NCBI RefSeq assembly: GCF_014650175.1
Contig: NZ_BMUL01000012.1
Location: 186,001 to 250,000 of the forward strand
Source: Streptomyces termitum
GTDB lineage: Bacteria > Actinomycetota > Actinomycetes > Streptomycetales > Streptomycetaceae
Length of the DNA stretch: 64,000 bases
Direction: 5' to 3'
The first letter of the stretch is position 1, and each line of letters starts with the position of its first letter. Both the position numbers and the translations under genes were made by a program. The notes under the pieces were generated by a model. The model worked only from the letters and a program-made list of their open reading frames with translations. It was not told where the DNA came from and did not search any database. This document shows positions 1 through 10,007 of this stretch, one piece after another.

Positions 1-915
1 GCGGTGGCCCGCCTCCGCGCGCCGGTGGGCCTCCCCCGCCTCCTCCAGCGGCAGCACGTCGGCCACCCGGGTCGCCAGGCCGCCCGCCGCCGCCAGGTCC
101 AGGAACTCCCGCAGCCGGGCCCCGTCCGGCCGGCCGGCCACCGCCTCCACCCGGATCTCCCGCTCGCCCGCCGGCATCCGCTCCGGCGAGGCCGGCACGA
201 AGACCCCGCCGTCCTTGACCGCCGGCAGCAGCGGGTCGGCGATCAGGGCCGCGTCGAAGACCCCGTCCACCCGCTCCGGCGCGAAGCCGAGCACCCCCGT
301 CACCACGTCCTCCGGCGCCCCGCGCGGCACCACCCCGTCGGCCCCGAGGAGGCCCAGCTCGGCCGCGTCGCCCGCGTCTCCGAGGGCGATCACCCGGTGG
401 CCCGCCCGCGCCGCCAGCTGCACCGCGAACCGGCCGACCACCCCGCTCGCCCCGGTGACCAGCACCACCGACCCCTCCGGCAGCGCCATCAGGTCGAGGG
501 CCTGGGCGGCGGTCAGCACCGAGAGCGGCAGCGAGGCGGCGTCCGTGAAGTCCACGGAGTCCGGGACCGGCGCCAGCCAGCCGGGCTCCACCAGAACCGT
601 CTCCGCGTACGTCCCCGCGCCGGTGCCCTCCTGGATCCAGGGCACGAAACCGGCCACCCGGGTGCCCACGGGCAGGCCGGGCACCGGGTCGAGCAGGGTG
701 CCCGCGAAGTCGTAGCCGAGCACGAAGGGCGGGGCCAGTTCGCCCAGCACCCCGGCGAACCGGCCGGAGCGGATCTTGAGGTCCGCCTGGTTCACCCCGG
801 CGGCCCGCAGCCGCACCCGGACCCGGCCCGGGGCGTCGGCGGGATCGGGCTCGGGGCGGCGGCCCAGCCTGAGCACCTCGGGTCCGCCGTAGGCGGTCAC
901 TTCGACGACACGCAT
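1..915 (-). CDS. Quinone oxidoreductase-like MDR alcohol dehydrogenase (3' end outside window)
   Basis: Reading the complement from an ATG at 915 gives an open frame that continues off the left edge, so the C-terminus is missing. The start follows a strong GGAGGAGG ribosome site. The N-terminus begins MRVVEVTAYGGPEVL, typical of the zeta-crystallin/quinone oxidoreductase branch of medium-chain dehydrogenases. GVNQADLKIRSG and LGYDFAG follow in the GroES-like domain. VLVTGASGVVGRFAVQLA, around residues 150-167, is the Rossmann nucleotide-binding loop. The family reduces quinones or enals with NADPH in the cytosol; the substrate here cannot be told. I see none of the zinc-binding Cys/His set of classical alcohol dehydrogenases, which agrees with the quinone-reductase branch. 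Confidence 0.85.
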   Translation of the reverse strand, partial: MRVVEVTAYGGPEVLRLGRRPEPDPADAPGRVRVRLRAAGVNQADLKIRSGRFAGVLGELAPPFVLGYDFAGTLLDPVPGLPVGTRVAGFVPWIQEGTGAGTYAETVLVEPGWLAPVPDSVDFTDAASLPLSVLTAAQALDLMALPEGSVVLVTGASGVVGRFAVQLAARAGHRVIALGDAGDAAELGLLGADGVVPRGAPEDVVTGVLGFAPERVDGVFDAALIADPLLPAVKDGGVFVPASPERMPAGEREIRVEAVAGRPDGARLREFLDLAAAGGLATRVADVLPLEEAGEAHRRAEAGHR

Positions 916-1109
916 GGGGGTTCCTCCTCCGGAAGCTCCCCCTCGCCGCCATTACATCCACGCTCCCGCACCCCGGCAACCCCGGCCGGGCCACCCGGAC
1001 GAGCCCCCGGCGGGGCGGCGGGTGGCCCCGGCTGAACAAGGGGCGAAATCCCGGTGTCGGTCCGCCGCCCCGCCCCCGTACTCGCACACCCGTGCGTACC
1101 GTCCCGGGC

Positions 1110-2702
1110 ATGGAGTGGATAACCGCCGAGAACGTGGTCGCCGTCGCCACCGCCCTCCTCGGCGTCCTCGTCTCGGTCGGCGCCGTCTGGTTCGACCGTT
1201 TCAAGCCGCAGCGCAAGCGCCTCGGCTACCGGGTCCAGCTCAACACCCCCCTGCACAAGGAGGGCGCCGACCGGGACGGCGACGTGATGACCGTGCGCGC
1301 GGGCGAGGTGCTGGGCAACGCCGCCGACGGCGCCACCCTCGTCCTGCTCCGCATCGAGAACGACCGCGAGCTCGACATCGGCACCGACGACTACGGCGTC
1401 GCCCCCGACGCGCACGCCCTGCGCGTCACCTTCGGCACCCCCGCCGTGACCGTCCTCGGCGTGGTCGCCACCGTCCCCGGCGGCTGGGGCTCCGTCCGCG
1501 ACGACCTCGACGGCGCCCCCGGCCTCGGCCGGACCGGCAACGCCGTCCTCGTCCCCCGGATCGCCCTCGACACCGGCCGCTACTTCAAGCTGCTCGTCCA
1601 GCTCTCCGGCCCGGTCGCCGACCGCGACATCAAGGTCCACGGCACCCTCGCCGGCGGCTCCATCCGCCGCAACCGCTCCACCACCCCCGACGACCAGGCC
1701 GGCCGCTTCAGCGGCGCCGCCCGGACCGTCACCGTCGTCCTCACCGCCTGCGTCGTCGCCCTCGCCGCGCTCGTCGTCCGCGAGCAGGACCCGCCGCCCA
1801 TCGGCTGCGCCCGCGGCAGCCTCACCGTCACCGGCTCCACCGCCTTCGCGCCGGTCGTCCGCGAGGTGGCGGAGGCGTACGAGCGGGACTGCGCGGGCGC
1901 CACCGTCACCGTCGTCCCCGACGGCTCCACCGCCGGCGTCCGCCACCTCGCCGACGCGGGCGCGAAGGCGGACGCCGAGGCCCGGCGCGAGGACGGCGGC
2001 GAGGGCGGGGGCGCGCCCGCCGTCCTCGCCCTCTCCGACGGCCCCGCCCCCGCCGGCCCGCCCCGGCTGCGCGAGCACCCGGTGGCCGTCTCCCTCTTCG
2101 CCGTCGTCGTCCACGACGACCTCCCGGTGCGCGGCCTCACCCTGGACCAGCTGCGCTCCCTCTACCGGGGCGACGTCGTCCGCTGGAACCGGCTGCGCGG
2201 CCCCGGCCTCCCCGCGAACCTGCCCGACCGGCCCGTGCTCCTCGTCAGCCGGGACGCCAACTCCGGCACCCGCGAGGTCTTCCAGCGCCGCGTACTGGGC
2301 CGCAACGAACCCGTCAACTCCTCCCGCGACTGCGCCACCTCCGACGACCCGGAGGCGCGGGCCGTGCGCTGCGAGCTCGACTCCACCGACCAGGTCCTGG
2401 CCACCGTCGCCCGGCTGCCCGGCGCGATCGGCTACGCCGAGCTCGGCGCCGTCGCCGCCGCGAAGGGGCTGCACCCGGTCTCCCTCGACGGCCGCCTCCC
2501 GGTCCCCGGGGAGCTGGGCGCCTCCCCCTACCCGTACCGGGAGGTCGAGTACGCGTACACCTGGGGCGATCCGCCGGCCGGCTCGCTGACCGCGAGCTTC
2601 CTGGACTACCTGGCCCGGGGCCGGGGGCAGGACCTGGTGCGCGCCCGGGGGCACCTGCCGTGCGCCACCCCCCGGGGCCTGCGGGTCTGCGGCGAGGACT
2701 GA
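1110..2702 (+). CDS. Membrane-anchored PstS-like substrate-binding protein
   Basis: The protein has about 530 residues starting MEWITAEN. The ATG at 1110 is preferred over the GTG at 1092 because the frame before it is arbitrary and a possible -10 hexamer (TACCGT, 1097-1102) lies 7 nt upstream, which would suggest a leaderless message. A transmembrane helix at about 8-26 is followed by a soluble beta-rich region to about 200. A second helix at about 205-227 leads to a periplasmic-binding-fold domain beginning SLTVTGSTAFAPVV, with SRDANSGTREVFQRRVLG as the ligand loop seen in phosphate-binding PstS. It therefore looks like an extracytoplasmic PBP domain tethered by a membrane stalk, not a free lipoprotein. 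No ABC permease is adjacent. A receptor kinase starts 51 bp downstream, so a ligand-sensing role is possible but inferred. Confidence 0.7.
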   Translation: MEWITAENVVAVATALLGVLVSVGAVWFDRFKPQRKRLGYRVQLNTPLHKEGADRDGDVMTVRAGEVLGNAADGATLVLLRIENDRELDIGTDDYGVAPDAHALRVTFGTPAVTVLGVVATVPGGWGSVRDDLDGAPGLGRTGNAVLVPRIALDTGRYFKLLVQLSGPVADRDIKVHGTLAGGSIRRNRSTTPDDQAGRFSGAARTVTVVLTACVVALAALVVREQDPPPIGCARGSLTVTGSTAFAPVVREVAEAYERDCAGATVTVVPDGSTAGVRHLADAGAKADAEARREDGGEGGGAPAVLALSDGPAPAGPPRLREHPVAVSLFAVVVHDDLPVRGLTLDQLRSLYRGDVVRWNRLRGPGLPANLPDRPVLLVSRDANSGTREVFQRRVLGRNEPVNSSRDCATSDDPEARAVRCELDSTDQVLATVARLPGAIGYAELGAVAAAKGLHPVSLDGRLPVPGELGASPYPYREVEYAYTWGDPPAGSLTASFLDYLARGRGQDLVRARGHLPCATPRGLRVCGED

Positions 2703-2753
2703 CGCCGGACCGTGCTCCTCACCGCCCGGGACCGTCTGGCATCCTCTTGCGAC

Positions 2754-4784
<2,031 letters not shown>

Positions 4785-4799
4785 CCCCGGGCACGGCAA

Positions 4800-4833
4800 A
4801 GGGCCCGCACCCGGTCGGCCGGGTGCGGGCCCT
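4800..4833. terminator. Bidirectional intrinsic terminator
   Basis: A perfect 15-bp GC-rich inverted repeat with a 4-nt loop lies between the convergent kinase gene and purA. It has no long T-tract, as is usual in Streptomyces, and could serve both directions. Confidence 0.75.
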
Positions 4834-4874
4834 CGTGCGTGCGCGCCGCGCGGACTCCTCCAGGAAGCGGACTC

Positions 4875-6158
4875 CTACAGGAAGGAGTTGATCTCGATGG
4901 TCTCGGTGCGGCCGGGGCCGACGCCGATGGCGGAGATCGGGGCGCCGGACATCTCCTCCAGCGCCTTCACGTAGTTCTGCGCGTTCTTCGGGAGGTCCGC
5001 GAAGGTCTTCGCCTTCGTGATGTCCTCCGACCAGCCGGGCAGGGTCTCGTAGACCGGCTTCGCGTGGTGGAAGTCGGTCTGGGAGTACGGGAGCTCCTCG
5101 ACGCGCTTGCCGTCGATCTCGTACGCGACGCAGACCGGGATCTCCTCCCAGCCGGTCAGCACGTCCAGCTTGGTGAGGAAGAAGTCGGTCAGGCCGTTCA
5201 CCCGGGTCGCGTAGCGGGCGATGACCGCGTCGAACCAGCCGCAGCGGCGGTCGCGGCCGGTGGTGACGCCCCGCTCGCCGCCGATGCGGCGCAGCGCCTC
5301 GCCGTCCGCGTCGAACAGCTCGGTCGGGAACGGGCCGGCGCCGACACGGGTGGTGTACGCCTTGAGGATGCCGATGACCCGGTTGATCTTCGTCGGGCCG
5401 ACGCCCGCGCCGGTGCAGGCACCGCCGGCGGTCGGGTTCGAGGAGGTGACGAAGGGGTACGTGCCGTGGTCCACGTCCAGCAGGGTGCCCTGGCCGCCCT
5501 CGAAGAGGACGACCTTGCCCTCGTCGATGGCGTCGTTGAGGATCAGGGTGGTGTCGGCGACGTACGGCCTGATCTGCTCCGCGTACTGGAGCATCTCCTC
5601 GACGATCCGGCCGGACTCGATGGCGCGGCGGTTGAAGACCTTGGCCAGGAGCTGGTTCTTCTGCTCCAGGGCCGCCTCGACCTTCTGCTCCAGGATCGAC
5701 TCGTCGTACAGGTCCTGGACCCGGATGCCGACGCGGTTGATCTTGTCGGCGTAGGTCGGGCCGATGCCGCGGCCGGTGGTGCCGATCTTGCGCTTGCCGA
5801 GGAACCGTTCCGTCACCTTGTCGAGGGTGACGTTGTACGGCGTGATCAGATGGGCGTTGCCGCTGATCAGGAGCTTGGAGGTGTCGACGCCGCGCTCGTT
5901 GAGTCCGCTCAGCTCGGAGAGCAGGACCGCCGGGTCGACGACGACGCCGTTGCCGATGACCGGGGTGCACCCCGGCGAGAGGATGCCGGAGGGAAGCAGG
6001 TGGAGCGCGTACTTCTGGTCGCCGACGACGACCGTGTGGCCGGCGTTGTTGCCGCCCTGGTAGCGCACCACGTAGTCCACGGAGCCGCCGAGCAGGTCGG
6101 TGGCCTTCCCCTTGCCCTCGTCACCCCACTGAGCACCGAGCAGCACAAGTGCGGGCAC
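4875..6158 (-). CDS. purA: Adenylosuccinate synthetase
   Basis: The enzyme has 427 residues and is full length. It joins IMP and aspartate with GTP to form adenylosuccinate, the first committed step to AMP. The GTG at 6158 gives the family N-terminus VPALVLLGAQWGDEGKGK; the longer frame to 6191 adds an unrelated extension. Visible motifs are the GDEGKGK phosphate loop, the NNAGHTVV segment with the catalytic His, KRKIGTTGRGIGP, and the base-recognition end near LPGWSEDI. The gene is monocistronic between a terminator and a divergent neighbour. A stem-loop lies about 80 bp upstream. Confidence 0.97.
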   Translation of the reverse strand: MPALVLLGAQWGDEGKGKATDLLGGSVDYVVRYQGGNNAGHTVVVGDQKYALHLLPSGILSPGCTPVIGNGVVVDPAVLLSELSGLNERGVDTSKLLISGNAHLITPYNVTLDKVTERFLGKRKIGTTGRGIGPTYADKINRVGIRVQDLYDESILEQKVEAALEQKNQLLAKVFNRRAIESGRIVEEMLQYAEQIRPYVADTTLILNDAIDEGKVVLFEGGQGTLLDVDHGTYPFVTSSNPTAGGACTGAGVGPTKINRVIGILKAYTTRVGAGPFPTELFDADGEALRRIGGERGVTTGRDRRCGWFDAVIARYATRVNGLTDFFLTKLDVLTGWEEIPVCVAYEIDGKRVEELPYSQTDFHHAKPVYETLPGWSEDITKAKTFADLPKNAQNYVKALEEMSGAPISAIGVGPGRTETIEINSFL

Positions 6159-6238
6159 AGGCGTACACCCCTTCCGGAGGGGGCATTCCAAGGTCAGGGG
6201 GCCTACGCCGCCTCACCGGTGTGCCCCGGAATAGACGA

Positions 6239-6266
6239 AGCCCCTGGCGCAATAGCGCAAGGGGCT
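6239..6266. promoter_or_regulatory. Stem-loop between the divergent purA and DGK-like genes
   Basis: Arms of 12 nt with one mismatch pair around an AATA loop (AGCCCC.....GGGGCT). The structure lies 81 bp from the purA start and 35 bp before the rightward gene. It could be a 5'-UTR structure of one transcript or an insulating terminator. It matches no riboswitch I know. Confidence 0.4.
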
Positions 6267-6300
6267 CTTGCACAAAGAGACTACCCGAGGAAGGACCGAG

Positions 6301-7104
6301 GTGTCGGATCACGACCAGCTGCTGGTCATCGTCGACCCGGTCGCCCGCCGAAGCGACGGCGAGTCCGTACGGATCGCGAAGGATGTCCTGTCCGCGGGCG
6401 CGGAGGCGAAGATCTGCCTGCCGGACTCCCCCGAGGAGTTCTCCCGCGTGCTGTCCCGGCGCGGGTCGCGGCGGCCCGTCGTGGTCGGCGACGACCGGGC
6501 GCTGCTGCGCGCGGTGGCCCTGCTGCACCGGGACCGGACGCCGCTCGCGCTGGTGCCGATCGGCCCGCCGGACGCCCTGGAGGTCGCGTACGGGCTCGGC
6601 GTGCCGCACGGCGCGGTGGCCGCCGCCCGCACCGTCCTGGACGGGACGGCCCGGAGCCTGGACCTGCTGGTGGACGACAGCGGCGGCGTCGTCCTCGGCG
6701 AGCTGCGACTGCCCGCCGCGCCCGCGCCCGCCGCCGGGCCCGCGCCCTCCGTGTGGGGCACCTGCCGCTCCCTGGTGCGGACCCTGGTCCGGCCCGCGCC
6801 CGGGGAGCCCGGCGCCCGCACCCACCGGCTGCGGGTGGAGGCGGACGGGGTGCTGCTCGCCGACGTGGACGCGCCGGTCGCGGGGGTGACGGTCCGGCCC
6901 GCGGGCGGCGGGGCGGAGGTGACCGTCCACCCGGGCGCCGCGCCGCCGCGCCTCGCCGTCGCCGGCACCCTCGCGGTCTCCGGCCCGGACTTCCGCTACC
7001 GCGCGGACGGCCGGGTGGCGGGCCCGGTCCGCCACCGGGTCTGGACGGTCCGCGCGGACGGCTGGACCCTGACCCTCCCGAAACAGCCGGTTCCGCTGGC
7101 CTGA
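6301..7104 (+). CDS. Diacylglycerol-kinase-fold protein with degenerate catalytic motifs
   Basis: The protein has 267 residues from GTG at 6301, preceded by GAGGAAGG; the longer frame from 6268 would run into the stem-loop region. The layout matches the YegS/diacylglycerol kinase family: VIVDPVARR at residues 9-17, then an alpha/beta nucleotide-binding region, then a C-terminal beta-sandwich (DFRYRADGRVAGPV). However, the nucleotide motif GGDGT is VGDDR at 62-66, and the PLGTxNDFA motif is PIGPPDALEVA from 86. The fold is therefore recognisable but the kinase chemistry is doubtful. It is divergent from purA. It may be a lipid-binding or regulatory paralogue; function is unknown. Confidence 0.7.
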   Translation: MSDHDQLLVIVDPVARRSDGESVRIAKDVLSAGAEAKICLPDSPEEFSRVLSRRGSRRPVVVGDDRALLRAVALLHRDRTPLALVPIGPPDALEVAYGLGVPHGAVAAARTVLDGTARSLDLLVDDSGGVVLGELRLPAAPAPAAGPAPSVWGTCRSLVRTLVRPAPGEPGARTHRLRVEADGVLLADVDAPVAGVTVRPAGGGAEVTVHPGAAPPRLAVAGTLAVSGPDFRYRADGRVAGPVRHRVWTVRADGWTLTLPKQPVPLA

Positions 7105-7152
7105 CCTGCCGTTTCGGCGGGCGGGCGGCTAGGGTCGGCCCCGTATGCCGGG

Positions 7153-8475
7153 GTGGGAGAAGGGGTGGTGGGGGTGGCCGAGGCGCGCGCGCTGGATCTG
7201 CCGGGGACGGCGGCGGAGCTGCGGGGGTACCGGCGCGGGGGCATCGCCCTGACAGCGGTCGGCGTACTCCTGGTGGTTCTCTCCGGCCTTGGCTTCGGCC
7301 TGCTGCCGGAGGAGCCGGAGTGGGCCGTGGACGTGGCCGGTTTCACCGGCGTGGCCGGGGTGCTGACCTTCTTCTTCGGCCCCTTCCGGCTCCTGTACGC
7401 CTTCCGCTTCCGCCGCGTCCTGGCCGCCGGGCCGTGGTCGGCGCACCTCGCGGTGGCCGTGAGCGGCAGCCGGGGCGAGCGGGTCGTCCTCGCCGGGCCG
7501 GACGGCGGTCTGTGGCCGCTGCGGGTGATCGCGACGGCGGCCCGGTGGGCGGAGGTCCGGCCCGGCGGGACGGGCGTGCTGTGGTGGTGCGGCGACCCCC
7601 GGAAGGGCGGGGTGCTCGCGGCGCCCGGCGGCGGCCCCCTCTTCCGGGTGAAGCCGGTCCGGGGCGCGGCGGCGCGGCTGCGGCTCGTGGAGTTCGCCGA
7701 GGGGCTGGGGCTGGCGGAGCTGCCGGCCCCGGCCCAGCCGCACGACGCCGCCGGAGCCGTGGAGACCGCGCCGCCCTCCCGTGCCCGGTTCGACGCCCAC
7801 GCGCGCGCGTGGTCGCCGTCAGGCCGGAGGCCGCTGTCCCCCGAGCCGGACCCGCGGACGGCGCCGTGGTGGCGGGTGCGGGGGCTGCGGCGCCTCGCGG
7901 GGCTGCACCGGGTGGGCTTCGGCCTGGTCGGCACCGCGGCCTACGGCGCCCTGGTGGGGATGGACGTGATCTGGCCCGACCCGGAGGCGGAGGTCCCGGG
8001 ACGGCCGTCCGTCTGGTCCCTGTTGCTGCTCGCGGCGGCCGTGGCCTGGGTGCTGTGGAGCTGCTTCCAGGTGGCGGCCCGGGGGCTGCCGGTGGTCCGG
8101 CTGCTGGTGCGGGCCGCGCTGGCACCCGTACCGGACGAGCGGCGGTACGCGCTGGTGCCCGCGCCGGTCGGCGACGGCCTGTTCCTCGTGCTCTTCCCCG
8201 CGCACGGCGGTCCGGACGACCGGCCCGAGGGGGTGCTGCCGCTGATGCCGCCGGACCGGCCGGTGGCGGCGACCGGGACCGTGGAGCTGCGCGGCCGGCT
8301 GGACCGGGCCGGGGACGACGGCGAGCCGGTGGTCGTCGCCTGGCACGGGGGCCGGCCGCTGTGGCCGGCGGGGCCGTACCTGGAGGCCGGTTCGCGGGAC
8401 GGCGCGGAGCTGCTGGAGGAGCTGGCCGCGCTGCTGGGTGCCGAGCCCGCGCCGGAGGCCGAAGCTCAGTCCTGA
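7153..8475 (+). CDS. Hypothetical membrane protein with two pairs of helices
   Basis: The protein has up to 440 residues. Starts at GTG 7153 or GTG 7174 (VAEARALDLPG) are both possible and neither has a clear ribosome site. A hydrophobic pair at about 30-80 is followed by a soluble region of about 180 residues and a second pair near 255-305 (MDVIWPDP between them). The C-terminal soluble domain ends ALLGAEPAPEAEAQS. I do not recognise a family. The region 75-170 (HLAVAVSGSRGERVVLAGPDGGLWPLRVI) resembles a small beta domain. The last 10 bp overlap the convergent MarR-type gene, so the 3' ends share sequence. Confidence 0.7.
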   Translation: MGEGVVGVAEARALDLPGTAAELRGYRRGGIALTAVGVLLVVLSGLGFGLLPEEPEWAVDVAGFTGVAGVLTFFFGPFRLLYAFRFRRVLAAGPWSAHLAVAVSGSRGERVVLAGPDGGLWPLRVIATAARWAEVRPGGTGVLWWCGDPRKGGVLAAPGGGPLFRVKPVRGAAARLRLVEFAEGLGLAELPAPAQPHDAAGAVETAPPSRARFDAHARAWSPSGRRPLSPEPDPRTAPWWRVRGLRRLAGLHRVGFGLVGTAAYGALVGMDVIWPDPEAEVPGRPSVWSLLLLAAAVAWVLWSCFQVAARGLPVVRLLVRAALAPVPDERRYALVPAPVGDGLFLVLFPAHGGPDDRPEGVLPLMPPDRPVAATGTVELRGRLDRAGDDGEPVVVAWHGGRPLWPAGPYLEAGSRDGAELLEELAALLGAEPAPEAEAQS

Positions 8476-9005
8476 GGTCCGGCTCCGGTCACGGCCCCGG
8501 CCCCGGTCTCCGTCCCGGGCGCGGCCCCCGCCGTCCGTCGCGCCGCCTTCCGTTCCCGCCAGCGGTCCATCATCGCGATCATCTCGTCCTGGAGGAAGGC
8601 GAAGAAGTCGGCGGTCTCGGCGGTGCGGGCGCCGGCCGCCGTGGCCGGGCCGAGGGTGTCGGCGCCGTCGCGCAGGACCTTCTCCCAGCGGATGAGGACC
8701 TGGTCTCGGCGGGTGAAGGTCTCGTACCAGATCTCGTTGTGGAGGACGTACCGCTCGCGCCGGGTGCCCGGTTCGCGCTCGCGGGCGACCATGCCGACCT
8801 GGGTCAGGTAGCGGACGGCGCCGGAGACGGCGGCGGGGCTGATGCGGAGCTGCTCGGAGAGTTCCGCCGAGGTCAGCGAGGCGGTCTCGGAGGCGAGCAG
8901 CGCGGCGAAGACGCGGGAGGCCATGCGCTGCATCCCGGCCTCGGTCAGTTCGGCGGCGAAGCGCTCCACGAACCGGGACACCGCTTCCTCGTCGTTCCTG
9001 GTCAT
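8466..9005 (-). CDS. GbsR/MarR-type transcriptional repressor of the adjacent exporter
   Basis: The protein has 179 residues from the ATG at 9005, with GGGAGACG upstream. A winged helix-turn-helix occupies about residues 38-95 (LTSAELSEQLRISPAAVSGAVRYL, split by the wing TRRERYVL). A helical C-terminal part may dimerise, and the tail is Ala/Gly/Thr-rich. It is divergent from an ABC exporter, and the 102-bp gap holds a perfect operator-like palindrome. This strongly suggests it represses the exporter and itself, with an exported compound as likely inducer (inference). Confidence 0.85.
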   Translation of the reverse strand: MTRNDEEAVSRFVERFAAELTEAGMQRMASRVFAALLASETASLTSAELSEQLRISPAAVSGAVRYLTQVGMVAREREPGTRRERYVLHNEIWYETFTRRDQVLIRWEKVLRDGADTLGPATAAGARTAETADFFAFLQDEMIAMMDRWRERKAARRTAGAAPGTETGAGAVTGAGPQD

Positions 9006-9071
9006 GGCGTCATCGTCTCCCTCGCCCGCGCGCGTCCCGGTCTCCGCCCCGACTTTATACGCTTCCTTAAC

Positions 9072-9100
9072 TTCACAAGTTTGTGAAATGAGCGTACGTT
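9072..9100 (+). promoter_or_regulatory. Exporter promoter overlapped by an operator palindrome
   Basis: A perfect palindrome, TTCACAAGTTTGTGAA (TTCACAA-N2-TTGTGAA), spans 9072-9087. Its first six bases form a -35 box (TTCACA, 9072-9077), separated by 17 bp from a -10 box TACGTT (9095-9100). The ATG of the ABC gene follows 7 nt later with no ribosome site, which predicts a leaderless mRNA. A bound repressor would block RNA polymerase directly. Confidence 0.65.
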
Positions 9101-9107
9101 CCGAAGC

Positions 9108-10007
9108 ATGACGAACGCCCTCGCCGTCACCGGACTCCACAAGTCCTTCGGCCGCACCCACGCCCTCGACGGGCTCGACCTCACCGTCGCCACCGGGGAG
9201 GTGCACGGCTTCCTCGGCCCCAACGGCGCGGGGAAGTCCACCGCCATCCGCGTCCTCCTCGGCCTGCTGCGCGCCGACTCCGGCACCGTCCGGCTCCTCG
9301 GCGGCGACCCCTGGGCCGACGCCGTCGCCCTCCACCGCCGCCTCGCCTACGTGCCCGGCGACGTCACCCTCTGGCGCAACCTCTCCGGCGGCGAGGTCAT
9401 CGACCTGTACGGACGGCTGCGCGGCACCCCGCTCGACCCGGCCCGGCGCGCCGCCCTCATCGAGCGCTTCGAGCTCGACCCCGCCAAAAAAGGCCGCAGC
9501 TACTCCAAGGGCAACCGGCAGAAGGTCGCCCTCGTCGCCGCCTTCGCCTCCGACGCCGAACTCCTCGTCCTCGACGAACCCACCAGCGGCCTCGACCCGC
9601 TGATGGAGGAGGTCTTCCAGGAGTGCGTCCGCGAGGCCCGCGACCGGGGCCGCACCGTCCTGCTCTCCAGCCACATCCTCAGCGAGGTCGAGAGCCTCTG
9701 CGACCGGGTCAGCATCGTCCGCAGGGGCCGCACCGTGGAGTCGGGCTCCCTCGCCGAGCTGCGCCACCTCACCCGTACCAGCGTCACCGCCGAACTCGCC
9801 GCACCGCCCGAGGGCCTCGACCGCCTCCCCGGCGTCCACGACCCGCACGTGGACGGGCGCAGGGTCCGGCTCCAGGTCGACACGGACAAGCTCGAACCCG
9901 TCCTCGCCGCCCTGCTCGCCGCCGGCGTCCGCTCCCTCACCAGCACCCCGCCCACCCTGGAGGAGCTCTTCCTCCGCCACTACGCCGACGACGAGGCCGC
10001 CTCATGA
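9108..10007 (+). CDS. ABC transporter ATP-binding subunit (drug-exporter type)
   Basis: The protein has 299 residues. Walker A is GPNGAGKST at about 43-51, the signature YSKGNRQKV near 131 replaces LSGGQ as in many drug/antibiotic ABC-2 ATPases, and Walker B is LLVLDEPTSGLDP followed by the switch histidine in LSSHILSE. A C-terminal domain of about 85 residues matches the DrrA-like accessory region. It powers the permease encoded by the next gene, which overlaps it by 4 bp (ATGA). The start has no Shine-Dalgarno and lies 7 nt after a -10 box. Confidence 0.93.
   Translation: MTNALAVTGLHKSFGRTHALDGLDLTVATGEVHGFLGPNGAGKSTAIRVLLGLLRADSGTVRLLGGDPWADAVALHRRLAYVPGDVTLWRNLSGGEVIDLYGRLRGTPLDPARRAALIERFELDPAKKGRSYSKGNRQKVALVAAFASDAELLVLDEPTSGLDPLMEEVFQECVREARDRGRTVLLSSHILSEVESLCDRVSIVRRGRTVESGSLAELRHLTRTSVTAELAAPPEGLDRLPGVHDPHVDGRRVRLQVDTDKLEPVLAALLAAGVRSLTSTPPTLEELFLRHYADDEAAS

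Noticed and set aside
6159..6300. Purine riboswitch before purA
   Set aside because: Only a simple stem-loop; no conserved riboswitch core could be matched.
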